DNA from: Streptomyces cacaoi
GTDB lineage: Bacteria; Actinomycetota; Actinomycetes; Streptomycetales; Streptomycetaceae
DNA: 64,000 nucleotides
Direction: 5' to 3'
Assembly (NCBI RefSeq): GCF_006539165.1
Contig: NZ_BJMM01000031.1
Location: 28,726-92,725 of the forward strand
Shown here one piece after another: positions 35,002-42,817 of this stretch. Position 1 is the first letter of the stretch; every line of letters starts with the position of its first letter. The notes below the pieces were generated by a model. That model saw only the letters and a program-made list of their open reading frames with translations, was not told the DNA's origin and ran no database searches. The position numbers and the translations under genes were made by a program.

Positions 35002-37176
35002 TCAGTGGGGTGACTGTCGACCCGGGAGCCCCTGAGCCACCTTGTTGCCGTTCGCGGCCGATGTCGTGGCTTCCTCGGTGGCAGTATAGGCACTCTCAGG
35101 AGTTTCCGGGTTCGCCTTCTTCCACGACCTTCCGATTTCATCGAGCTGCCTCTCCCGCACGTCAAAGGTCGCGCCATTCTGCTGATGAGTAGCTTCCGTC
35201 ACCCGTCCTTCCTCGTCTTGCCGCCACTTGAAGCTCAGCAGGTAGGCCTCTCGGTCCACAATCCCGGCCACGTGCCCCTCAGGGATGAACCCGGCCGCTG
35301 CACCCAAGCCGTGGTAGGCAAAAGTCTGACTCCAAGCGATGTCTTTCTTGTCGGCCGCATCCTTGTCTGCGAGTGCTTGATAGCGAGCCTCCTCAAGGAA
35401 GCCGACAGTGCGTCCCGCCCTTTGAAGGGTCTCGTGTGGATCCTTCGCATGACTGGCATGTATATCTCGAATTATTTCGCGATTCATCCCGTCATTGAGA
35501 ATCCCATAAGAATTCTGGTCCCGAGATACCTGCTTGGACACCTCAAGGAGTTCCCGACGGTTTAGTACATTTTCGTCGGAGTGAGCAGAGGCCGCACTGT
35601 GCACTTGATCACCATGATTAACGAGCACCTTGGCCATATCATCCCGGAGCTCAACTGGGAAACTGTCCTTACGGGCCGCCAAGTTGTGCAAAGACCTTTC
35701 TAGTACAGATTTCTGTTCGGCCGTGTGTCCGGGAGAAGCACTCTTCGGATCATCTGGGTCAATGCCGGTAGCGCCAGCTACCAAAGCATCCCCGGTTGCA
35801 TTCCAAGAGGCTTTGGGCCCGGTATAGCGTTCAGGAGATTCACCAGAGCCATCGGCAACGATGTCATTGAACGGTTTACGTTCTTTCAGTACCCACTCGG
35901 CGTTGTCTTGCCCTCCCTTGGAACCGAAGAACTGTGATGAGGCATCAGGGTTATGTGCAAGCGCCTTCATGAAACCAGTCATCGGGTCCAATCCGGCGTC
36001 CTTGCCACTTCCTGGCCCGAAGTGAATTTGATTCGATTTTGCGTAAGAAGGAAGGCTGTCCCACGGCAGGACATTCTTTCTCTTCCTACCGCCAGGACCA
36101 GGGTCGGTTACGTCGCCGGTGTGTGCCCTCTCGTACCGGACCAGTGCATCACCGTAGGTGTTCAGGAACCCGGAGTCATACTTTCCGTGCCTCAACAGGT
36201 TACTCATAGCCTGAAACCCATAGACCGGCTTGTGCTGGGAGGTTCCCGCAACAGGCTGGTCCCCGAGAGCAACAATCCCTTTTTTCCAGCTTTCCATTGC
36301 AGGAGTTTCCGACCTGGACGCCGTTGCCAGCGTCGTACCGAGACCGGTCTCGAGCTCCCCCAGCAACTTTTTTCGGACCTTCACGGCTTCCCGCGAATCC
36401 CCGTCATTTCGGTTCTTCCACTTCTCAAAATCCATCGCACCCGCAAAGAATTCCAGCGTCCGCTTTGGCCCCATCTCGGTGGCGATACGCTCAGCAAAAA
36501 GCGGATTGCCTTCGTTCCGGTTCACCCACTCGTTGAGACTGTCCAACTGAGTGTTGCTCAGCACACGCGGGTCTTTCTTGGCAAGCTTAAGAAAGGATTC
36601 GGAATCACGCACCGCCCGCTGCACGCTCTCAAAACTCTCTATGCGCGTCGACAGAAAATTGTACTTGCCCTTTGCCTCGTGTTGAAGCGCATCAACAGCA
36701 GCCTCGTCGGCAAGTGACGCCGCCTTCAGAATATCCTTGATGTCGCCAGCAACCGCATCAATCTCTTCTTGCGTCGGCTTAGGGTGGGCTCCGTCCCGCG
36801 CTTCGACTGTGCCATGCCCTGTAACATGGACACTCTTCGGCGCTTGCGCTACGACCCTTTTCAGGTCTTCCTTGCAAGTATCCATTCTTCGGTGCAAACC
36901 ACTGAGGATCACATGAACGCTCTTCGCTGTGGCAAGTACATCACCGAATTCGCGCGCCGTCTTTACCACAAATTTCTTTGTGACAGTCGCATTATTCCCC
37001 CTCCAGTCGGAGCCCTCAGCCTTTTTCGCCAGGTCACTAGCATTGGCATCACCACCACCACCTTTCCCCTTCTCGCCCGCCAATGCTTCCAGGGCATCAA
37101 CCATTTCCCGCCAATCATCGACGGCTTCCTTCACCTTACCCAGACGGAGATCCAGGAGTTGTCGGTATGAAATCAC
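35002..37176 (-). CDS. Large WXG/LXG-like helical protein of unknown function
   Basis: From GTG 37176 (CAGGAA about ten bases upstream) this encodes 724 residues. The first 120 residues form a helical hairpin with a W-x-G turn (KVKEAVDDWREMVDALEALA, then SDWRGNNATVTKKF), the pattern of ESX/WXG100 and LXG N-terminal domains. The rest is soluble, charged and helix-rich with no catalytic motif I recognise. It may correspond to the actinobacterial DUF6571-type proteins. GC is visibly lower than in its neighbours (32 of 60 bases in 36361-36420), suggesting horizontal origin. It lies between a WXG100-like gene and a lipoprotein gene. Confidence 0.7.
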   Translation of the reverse strand: MISYRQLLDLRLGKVKEAVDDWREMVDALEALAGEKGKGGGGDANASDLAKKAEGSDWRGNNATVTKKFVVKTAREFGDVLATAKSVHVILSGLHRRMDTCKEDLKRVVAQAPKSVHVTGHGTVEARDGAHPKPTQEEIDAVAGDIKDILKAASLADEAAVDALQHEAKGKYNFLSTRIESFESVQRAVRDSESFLKLAKKDPRVLSNTQLDSLNEWVNRNEGNPLFAERIATEMGPKRTLEFFAGAMDFEKWKNRNDGDSREAVKVRKKLLGELETGLGTTLATASRSETPAMESWKKGIVALGDQPVAGTSQHKPVYGFQAMSNLLRHGKYDSGFLNTYGDALVRYERAHTGDVTDPGPGGRKRKNVLPWDSLPSYAKSNQIHFGPGSGKDAGLDPMTGFMKALAHNPDASSQFFGSKGGQDNAEWVLKERKPFNDIVADGSGESPERYTGPKASWNATGDALVAGATGIDPDDPKSASPGHTAEQKSVLERSLHNLAARKDSFPVELRDDMAKVLVNHGDQVHSAASAHSDENVLNRRELLEVSKQVSRDQNSYGILNDGMNREIIRDIHASHAKDPHETLQRAGRTVGFLEEARYQALADKDAADKKDIAWSQTFAYHGLGAAAGFIPEGHVAGIVDREAYLLSFKWRQDEEGRVTEATHQQNGATFDVRERQLDEIGRSWKKANPETPESAYTATEEATTSAANGNKVAQGLPGRQSPH

Positions 37177-37205
37177 AAGTAAGCGTTCCTGCTCCCGAAA
37201 GTGGA

Positions 37206-37679
37206 CTATTTTATATAGTTGTAAATACGGGACACAGTCATCGCTTCGCCCTTGGCGTTGCGCATATTCGTGGCAATCTTGCGGTCGTCCGAGCGGTGCT
37301 GCGCTCGGGAGTAGTCGAGATGGTTGGAAATATGGGCACATGCCTCCTTGACGGTTGCGAGCTTGGTGCCCCATGCGTCGTGCAGCTCCCGCAGCGCGGA
37401 GCCGGCGTCGAGACCATCGCTCGACATTTCACCCGCTGCCGAAGCAGTGGTTTGGCTGGCGTGGTTGCCGATGGTCGACAGCCTCGCGCGCAGTTCGAAA
37501 GCCATATGTCCCAGGGCACCCAGTTCGTCGTCGTGGACGACCAAGTCGCTCTTTTCGCCATGCTTCCCCCTCCCGGTAGCCATATCGGGGGGCAGCACCT
37601 GGTTCAATCTCATGCCGACCTCTCCCTTCCCGGAGAGGCGCTCACCTGTGCCGTCGGCATCCGGTGGTGTCGCGGACAT
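37206..37679 (-). CDS. WXG100-like small helical protein
   Basis: A 157-residue helical protein, starting at ATG 37679 close behind GAAGGAAG. The core (about 55-135) has two helices joined by a Trp-Gly turn (LRELHDAWGTKLATVKEACA, then HISNHLDYSRAQHRSDDRKI), consistent with the WXG100/ESX family. It is the first gene of the low-GC three-gene cassette, 29 bp ahead of the large protein. WXG100-like proteins usually act as secretion partners or targeting chaperones of type VII systems. No secretion ATPase is in view. Confidence 0.7.
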   Translation of the reverse strand: MSATPPDADGTGERLSGKGEVGMRLNQVLPPDMATGRGKHGEKSDLVVHDDELGALGHMAFELRARLSTIGNHASQTTASAAGEMSSDGLDAGSALRELHDAWGTKLATVKEACAHISNHLDYSRAQHRSDDRKIATNMRNAKGEAMTVSRIYNYIK

Positions 37680-37811
37680 ACTTCCTTCTTCGCTCGGTGG
37701 CCTCGTCTGGGCAGCGGGCCGCTTCTACCCCGAGCGCCACCTGGTCAACCGCCGAACGTCCCGACCAGGTGGCTGTTCCGGGCCGCGCCGGGAGCAGCGC
37801 GGCCCGCGTGG

Positions 37812-38402
37812 TCAGGCCGTGCGGGACCAGCGGCCGTACAGGCGTAGGGAGTGGGCGACGCAGGCCAGGGCCGCCGTGGTGAGGACGGTGCGGATGATGT
37901 TGGCGGTCTCCCAGGTGCCCTGGAAGTCGTGGACCAGGGAGAGGTCCTTGGCCTTGGACGGGTCGCCCAGGTCGGCGAGTTCGGTGTTCAGCGGGATGTT
38001 CACCGTGAAGGTGATGCCGAGCACCAGCACGTACAGGACGGCGGCGGCCGCTGCCCAGGCGGCCACGTTGCGGCGGCCCCTGCGGTACTCGGAGACGGCG
38101 CCCCAGGCGAGGACGGCGAAGGCGGCGCAGAACAGCAGGCCGAACGGGCCGCTGTTGTCGATCAGATCGTTGAAGTCGCGCATGGCCGTCAGATACGCGA
38201 CGTCGTCGAGGCGCTTCAGGCCCGGCATGATCGACAGGTCGAACGTGAAGAAGAGGCCGGCCAGCAGGCCGAGCGCCAGGACGCCGAGGAGTAACAGGAC
38301 GCCGGCCGGGCCGCCGGGGCGTGGGGCGGGCGTCGGGCTGTGCGCGCCGGGCGCGGGGCCCGTCACGCCTGTCGGGCTCGAACCGTAGGAACCGTAGGTC
38401 AT
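37812..38402 (-). CDS. DUF1772 membrane protein (second copy)
   Basis: 196 residues with four transmembrane helices in the DUF1772 layout (LGLLAGLFFTFDLSIMPGLK, then YLTAMRDFNDLIDNSGPFGL and LGITFTVNIPLNTELADLG). The ATG at 38402, nine bases after GGGAGG, is preferred to the GTG overlapping that site. It lies 150 bp downstream of the trpC-like gene in the same orientation. It could be the last gene of the cluster, but the gap and a weak hairpin there leave this open. No biochemical role can be assigned. Confidence 0.82.
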   Translation of the reverse strand: MTYGSYGSSPTGVTGPAPGAHSPTPAPRPGGPAGVLLLLGVLALGLLAGLFFTFDLSIMPGLKRLDDVAYLTAMRDFNDLIDNSGPFGLLFCAAFAVLAWGAVSEYRRGRRNVAAWAAAAAVLYVLVLGITFTVNIPLNTELADLGDPSKAKDLSLVHDFQGTWETANIIRTVLTTAALACVAHSLRLYGRWSRTA

Positions 38403-38553
38403 CGAGAACACCCTCCCGTTGGGACTGCGTGCTCACGGGCGCGCCCCCAGCACGCGAACCCGGTGAGCCTAGAGCGGGCCGAGGCCCGTGGCGACGGTTC
38501 GCGACCCGCTCTCCAGCGGGCCTCGACCGCTTCCCCAGCGGCGGCCGGCAGGT

Positions 38554-39279
38554 TCACCGGGTGCCGCCGGCGGTGACGAGCCGGGCCGGGGCGCGGCGGG
38601 CGCCGTCCAGCCGGGCCAGCCAGGCGTGCGGGTCGCGGGCGCGCAGCAGCGCGGTGGCGACGAGGAGCCCGGCGTATCCCTCGTCCAGGAGCCGGGCCGC
38701 GGTGCCGGGTGCGTCGATGGCGCTGGCGCTGACCGGGCAGGGGGTGCCGGTGGCCAGGACGGCGGGCAGCAGCGCGATGCTGCGCTCGATGTCGCCGGCG
38801 TCGCGCTCCCGGGCGGTGATGTCCTTGTTGTTGACGGCGATCACGCACTCGTCGGCGTGCGGGATGTCGGCCAGTTCGCTCTCCCCGGTGATCTCCACGA
38901 ACGGGGTGAGGCCGGTGCGCAGGGCCTCGGTGACCAGGGTGCGCATGGCCGTGCCGGGCAGCAGCGCGGCGGTCAGCAGCACGGCCGAGGCGCCCAACTC
39001 GCGGGCGGTGTGCAGCTGTTCGCGGCGGGTGATGAAGTCCTTCTGGAGCAGCGGGAGCCGGGTGATGCGGGCGACGTCGCGCAGCAGCGACGGTGTGCCG
39101 CCGAACCAGCGTCCGGTGACGACGGAGATGCAGGGCGCGCCGGCCGCCTCGTAGGCGGCGACGATGTCGGCCGGGGTGCGGCCGGCGAGGAGTTCGAGGC
39201 CGTGGGCGTCGCGCCGTTTGACCTCGGTGATCAGCGGGCGTTCGGCCGTCAGCAGGGCCTCGATGAAACGGGAACTCAC
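38554..39279 (-). CDS. trpC: Divergent indole-3-glycerol-phosphate synthase
   Basis: A TrpC-family barrel of 241 residues, 15-25 shorter than usual, from GTG 39279 behind AAGGAGGAG. Landmarks: E19 and K21 (ITEVKRR), the catalytic general acid K80 (LQKDF), E129 (FVEITGES) and N150-N151 (IAVNN). The conserved SES phosphate/active-site motif is S184-A185-S186, so the glutamate equivalent to E210 of the Sulfolobus enzyme is replaced by Ala. The expected reaction is CdRP to indole-3-glycerol phosphate. The substitution may lower or alter activity. It is separated from trpF by a 213-bp repeat-bearing gap. Confidence 0.82.
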   Translation of the reverse strand: MSSRFIEALLTAERPLITEVKRRDAHGLELLAGRTPADIVAAYEAAGAPCISVVTGRWFGGTPSLLRDVARITRLPLLQKDFITRREQLHTARELGASAVLLTAALLPGTAMRTLVTEALRTGLTPFVEITGESELADIPHADECVIAVNNKDITARERDAGDIERSIALLPAVLATGTPCPVSASAIDAPGTAARLLDEGYAGLLVATALLRARDPHAWLARLDGARRAPARLVTAGGTR

Positions 39280-39492
39280 GGCTCCTCCTTCGGGCGTCGT
39301 GGATGTGGTGGTGGGCACCGCGGTGTGCGGTGGTGGTCGTCGTCGCGCGCTGATCACCGTCGGGTGGTGATCGTCGTCGCGTGGTGGTCGTCGTCGCGTG
39401 GTCCTTCGCTCCGGCGGGGCCGTCCCGGGTGCCGGGGTCCGTCGTGCGTCGGGGTGCGCGGCGGGGGTCCGGGCTCGCGCCGGGGTCCGGGC
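39280..39492. repeat. Repeat-bearing gap between trpF and trpC
   Basis: Within this 213-bp gap, 17-18-bp units close to gtggtggtcgtcgtcgcg recur three times (about 39329-39411). No promoter is obvious. The trpC ribosome binding site abuts the repeat, so repeat length may influence trpC expression. Confidence 0.6.
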
Positions 39493-40227
39493 TCACCCGC
39501 GGCTTCGGCCGGTGGGGGCCGTGCCGGGCGCCCGGGCCGTCCCCCAGGTGCGGGCGAGGGCACGGACGGCGGGTGCGTGCAGGCGGCCGTGCGGGTCGCG
39601 GGCGCCGGTGTCGACGTCGATGCCGCGAAAGCGCGGGTGCGCGGCGACGGTGGCCAGCCGGGCGCGGCTGCCCGCGCGTACGCCGCCGGCCAGCCAGAAC
39701 GGCAGGGTGGTGCGGGCGACGACGTCGAGGGCCTCGGGTGCGGCGAGCGGGGTGCCCGTCGAGCCGATGCGGCCGTCGTCGGTGGCGGTGTCCAGCAGGA
39801 ACAGATCGGTGCCGGCGCGCTCGTAGGCCCGGATGAGGGGCCGTTCCTGGCAGCGGCCGTCCCGCAGATGCAGCACCTTGATCAGGACGGCGCCCGGCAG
39901 GGCGCGGCGGAGCGCGGCGACGGTGGACGGCGGCTGGTAGGCGTGCAGTTGGAGGTGGTCGATGCGGGCGCCGCGGGCGAGCGCGGCCAGTTCGGCGGCG
40001 TCGCCGAGGAAGGTGACCAGGACGGGCCGCAGGACGCCGGTGGCGTGGGCCGCCGCCGCGAGCGCCGTCAGTTCGTCCGCGGTCAGCTCGGCGGGCCCGC
40101 CGGGTACGCCGTGCCACAGCCCGGCGTGGTCGGCCCCGGCGGCGGCCAGCGTCGCGAGGTCGGAGGGTGTGGTGGCCCCGCACACCTTCAGCACGGGAGC
40201 CCGCGGTGTGCGGCCGGTCCTGCTCAT
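39493..40227 (-). CDS. trpF: Phosphoribosylanthranilate isomerase homologue
   Basis: A TrpF-family barrel of 244 residues. The catalytic general base C16 is in VLKVCGATTPSD and the general acid D146 is in FLLDTATDDGRIGSTG, with the phosphate loops LAGGV and GIDVDTGAR. It should isomerise phosphoribosylanthranilate to CdRP. ATG 40227 overlaps the acyl-CoA dehydrogenase stop (ATGA). The sequence around the active site is looser than in housekeeping TrpF, consistent with a cluster-specific paralogue. Confidence 0.85.
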   Translation of the reverse strand: MSRTGRTPRAPVLKVCGATTPSDLATLAAAGADHAGLWHGVPGGPAELTADELTALAAAAHATGVLRPVLVTFLGDAAELAALARGARIDHLQLHAYQPPSTVAALRRALPGAVLIKVLHLRDGRCQERPLIRAYERAGTDLFLLDTATDDGRIGSTGTPLAAPEALDVVARTTLPFWLAGGVRAGSRARLATVAAHPRFRGIDVDTGARDPHGRLHAPAVRALARTWGTARAPGTAPTGRSRG

Positions 40228-41375
40228 GCGCCGAGCCCGAGCAGCGAGGCGATACGGGTGTACTGGATCTCGTTGGTGCCGGAGTAGATGGTGCCGCCGA
40301 CGGCGTTGCGCAGCTCCTGTTCGAGGCCGTACTCGGACATGTAGCCGTGGCCGCCGAAGATCTGCACGGCGGCCAGCGCCCCGGCGACATTGGCCCGGCT
40401 GGTGAGGAGCTTGGCGATGGCGACGTCCATCGTCACGTCCTCGCCGGCCGCCAGCCGTTCGCCGGTGTCGTACAGCCAGCGGCGGGCCGTCTCCAGGCCG
40501 GTCTTCATGTCGACGATCTTGTTGGCGACCGACTGGTAGGCGCCGATGGGGCTGCCGAAGGCGTGCCGCTCGCGTGCGTACGCGACGCACCGCTCCAGCC
40601 GGTGCCGCATCTCGCCGGCGTTGACGATGAACGAGTAGAGGACCTCCCGCTTCATCACATGGTCGAGCACGAGGTAGCCGCCGCCGACCCGGCCGAGCAC
40701 CGCCTCGCGGGGGACACGGCATTCGTCCAGGTACAGCTCGGCGAGCGGTGCGGTGCGCAGCCCCATCTTCTTGACGGGGTTGCCCACCGTCAGGCCGGGG
40801 GTGTCGCGGTCCACCAGGAACGCGGTGATCCCCAGCGGGCCGCCCTCGGGCCGGGTGCGCGCGTAGACGACGAGCACGTCGGCCACGGGGCCGTTGCTGA
40901 CGAACGCCTTGCTGCCCGTCAGGGTGAAGTGGCCGCCGTCGGCGTCCCGTTCGGCGCGGGTGGCCATGGCCATCGCGTCGGAGCCGCCCTCCGGCTCGGT
41001 GACGGCGTGCGCGCCGATGGTCTCGCCCGTGCAGATGCCGGGCAGGTAGCGCTCCTTCTGCGCGGCCGTGCCGAACCGGGCGAGGGGCACCCCCGTGCTG
41101 GCGATGCTCGTCGTGGCGGTGAAGTTCAATCCGGCGTCCCGGCAGTGCTCGCCCAGTCCCTCCAGGACGTACATGGTCGTCAGGAGGGACTGGCCGAGGC
41201 CGCCGTACTCCTCGGGGAAGGGCAGCGCCAGCAGGCCGGTCTTGCCGACCAGCCGCCATTTGTCCGGGGAGAAGGCGGCGCGTTCGTCGGCCTCGATGTG
41301 GCCGGCGCTGAGCGCCTCGCCCCACTGCGCCAGGCCCTGCCGCAGCTCGTTCTGGTCACTGTTCCAGCGGATCAC
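40224..41375 (-). CDS. Acyl-CoA dehydrogenase-like, probable carrier-bound prolyl oxidase
   Basis: A 383-residue flavoprotein of the acyl-CoA dehydrogenase fold, from GTG 41375 with GGGAGGA five bases upstream. Signature blocks are YGGLGQSLLTTMYVLEGLG, AVTEPEGGSD and the C-terminal GGTIYSGTNEIQYTRIASLL. With the AMP-ligase and carrier protein of the same operon it forms the trio that in prodiginine (RedW/PigA) and pyoluteorin (PltE) pathways oxidises prolyl-S-carrier to pyrrolyl-2-carboxyl-S-carrier by two two-electron steps. An ordinary acyl-thioester dehydrogenase role is the alternative. Confidence 0.85.
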   Translation of the reverse strand: MIRWNSDQNELRQGLAQWGEALSAGHIEADERAAFSPDKWRLVGKTGLLALPFPEEYGGLGQSLLTTMYVLEGLGEHCRDAGLNFTATTSIASTGVPLARFGTAAQKERYLPGICTGETIGAHAVTEPEGGSDAMAMATRAERDADGGHFTLTGSKAFVSNGPVADVLVVYARTRPEGGPLGITAFLVDRDTPGLTVGNPVKKMGLRTAPLAELYLDECRVPREAVLGRVGGGYLVLDHVMKREVLYSFIVNAGEMRHRLERCVAYARERHAFGSPIGAYQSVANKIVDMKTGLETARRWLYDTGERLAAGEDVTMDVAIAKLLTSRANVAGALAAVQIFGGHGYMSEYGLEQELRNAVGGTIYSGTNEIQYTRIASLLGLGA

Positions 41376-41397
41376 CGGGATCCTCCCTTGTGCTGTT

Positions 41398-41612
41398 CGG
41401 GCTGTCGCCATGGGGCTGTTGCTGTGGGGCTGTCGCATCGGGCCGTGGCCGTAGGGCCGGTGCCGTAAGGCTGGTGCCGTAAGGCTGGTGCCGTAAGGCT
41501 GGTGCCGTAGGGCTGGTGCCGTACGGGATCTGCCGAACGGGCCGGTGGCGTACGGCTGTTGCGGTAGGACGCCTGCCGTAGGGCAGCTTCCGTTAGGCAG
41601 CTGCCGCCGGGC
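41398..41612. repeat. 14-bp VNTR between the cupin and dehydrogenase genes
   Basis: About a dozen degenerate units of 14 bp run head to tail. Three are identical (tgccgtaaggctgg, from 41461), followed by tgccgtagggctgg and increasingly divergent copies. The array fills the only large gap in this part of the operon, and the dehydrogenase gene starts at its edge. Confidence 0.85.
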
Positions 41613-41617
41613 CTGTT

Positions 41618-41992
41618 TCAGTAGGCGGACGAGCGGTGTTCATCGAGGCTGTGCGCCTCGTCGCCGCCCAGGGCCGGGATGAACACACAGACCAGCCGCA
41701 TGTCCTCGTGCGGGCTCGCGACCAGATAGTGCGGGTCGTGGTTGTCCAGCGCGTACATGCGGCCCTGCTCGATGGGGTGCGCGGTGCCGTCCAGCTCGAT
41801 GACCTCGCCGGAGCCCTCGATGCAGTAGCACGCCTCGATGTGGTTGCGGTACTCCAGGCGGGACTTGGTGCCGGCCCGGACCAGGGTGTCGGTCAGGGAG
41901 TAGCCGACACCGTCGGAGGCCAGCAGGAAACGGCGGCTGAGGCCGTTGCCCCACTCGACGGTCTTCACGGAATCCAGGTCACGGATGATCAT
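41618..41992 (-). CDS. Ectoine-synthase-like cupin
   Basis: A 124-residue cupin closely resembling EctC along its whole length: EWGNGLSRRFLLASDGVGYS, LEYRNHIEACYCIEGSGEV and GRMYALDNHDPHYLVA. The presumed iron ligands of EctC are retained (E53, Y80, H88, judged by motif and Tyr-to-His spacing). EctC closes a ring by condensing an amine with an amide carbonyl. No ectA, ectB or ectD is present; instead it sits 3 bp after trpA, with AGGAG seven bases upstream. I infer a ring-closing dehydration (imine or amidine) on a pathway intermediate. Confidence 0.85.
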   Translation of the reverse strand: MIIRDLDSVKTVEWGNGLSRRFLLASDGVGYSLTDTLVRAGTKSRLEYRNHIEACYCIEGSGEVIELDGTAHPIEQGRMYALDNHDPHYLVASPHEDMRLVCVFIPALGGDEAHSLDEHRSSAY

Positions 41993-41995
41993 TTC

Positions 41996-42817
41996 TCAAC
42001 TCCTGTTCGGCGTGGGTGCGAGGGAACGCACCGGCTGGACGGACCGGACGAACGCGCCGAGCGCACGGACCGGGTCGCGCCCCTCTTCGAGGGCGCTCTC
42101 GATCCGGGCGACCCCGGCGGAGCCGATGACCGCGGCATCGGCCCCGCAGGCCGCGACGGCCTGCACGTCCTGCCGGGTCCTGACCCCGAAGCCGACGGCT
42201 ATCGGGGAGCTGGTGAGCGACCGCAGCCCGGCGACCGTGCCGGCGAGCGCGCCGTGTCCGGCGGCGGGCGCGGTGCCGCTGCGGCCGTAGTGGGCCACGA
42301 GATACAGATAGCCGGAGGCGTCGGCGGCGGCCCGCGCCCGCACCCGGTCGGGGCTGTTCTGGTAGCAGGTGGAGACGACCGGCAGCCCGGCGTGCCCGGC
42401 GGCGGCCAGATGGGTCTCGCGCAGCCGCGGCGGCAGCGCGTGCACCAGCACGCCGTCGGCCCCGGCCGCCGCGATCTCGCCGAGCGCCGCCGCGTGGTCG
42501 CGCCGCTTGAGGGAGTGGCTCCAGTCGACGAGCAGCGCGACCCGCAGCCGGCGCAGCCGGGGCCGGAACCCAGCCAGGCACTCCAGCACCTCGTCGAGCC
42601 CGGTGCCGCGCTCCAGGGCGCGGCGGGCCGAGCGCCGGATGACGGGGCCGTCGGTGACGGAGTCCGGGAAGGGGACGGCCAGTTCGAGGCAGTCGGTGCC
42701 CTGCTCGTCGAGCGCGAGGGCGAGGTCCGGCAGGGCGTCGAGGGGCGGATCGCCGGCGTTGACGAAGAGGGCGAGGCCGGGGCGCCCCGGCCCGCTCCGG
42801 GTGAAGAAGTCAGCCAC
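41996..42817 (-). CDS. trpA: Tryptophan synthase alpha-chain homologue (no beta chain)
   Basis: 273 residues from GTG 42817, with GGAGG seven bases upstream. Both catalytic residues are in place and at the canonical spacing of 11: E45 (LELAVPF) and D56 (VTDGP). The phosphate loops GFGVRTRQDV and GSAGV are present. The VSRTGVTG loop, which helps coupling to TrpB, is altered to LVAHYGRSGT. TrpA cleaves indole-3-glycerol phosphate to indole and glyceraldehyde 3-phosphate. With no trpB beside it, indole would be released, as with plant BX1/IGL enzymes. Free-standing activity is inferred. Confidence 0.88.
   Translation of the reverse strand: MADFFTRSGPGRPGLALFVNAGDPPLDALPDLALALDEQGTDCLELAVPFPDSVTDGPVIRRSARRALERGTGLDEVLECLAGFRPRLRRLRVALLVDWSHSLKRRDHAAALGEIAAAGADGVLVHALPPRLRETHLAAAGHAGLPVVSTCYQNSPDRVRARAAADASGYLYLVAHYGRSGTAPAAGHGALAGTVAGLRSLTSSPIAVGFGVRTRQDVQAVAACGADAAVIGSAGVARIESALEEGRDPVRALGAFVRSVQPVRSLAPTPNRS

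Noticed and set aside
37177..37374. N-terminal extension of the 724-residue protein to 790 residues
   Set aside because: The extra sequence overlaps the upstream WXG100-like gene in another frame and lacks the helical pattern. The GTG at 37176 has a ribosome binding site and begins the conserved hairpin.
41557..41563. A further SARP heptamer (TGTTGCG) inside the 14-bp VNTR
   Set aside because: It is a single heptamer with no partner at 11-bp pitch, on the strand opposite to the operon, within a degenerate repeat.
41398..41612. CRISPR array
   Set aside because: The repeats are 14 bp, head to tail without unique spacers, and no cas genes are present. The same holds for the 9-, 17- and 19-bp arrays.
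41618..41992. Ectoine biosynthesis cluster
   Set aside because: Only an EctC-like protein is present. No ectA, ectB, ectD or ask is nearby.
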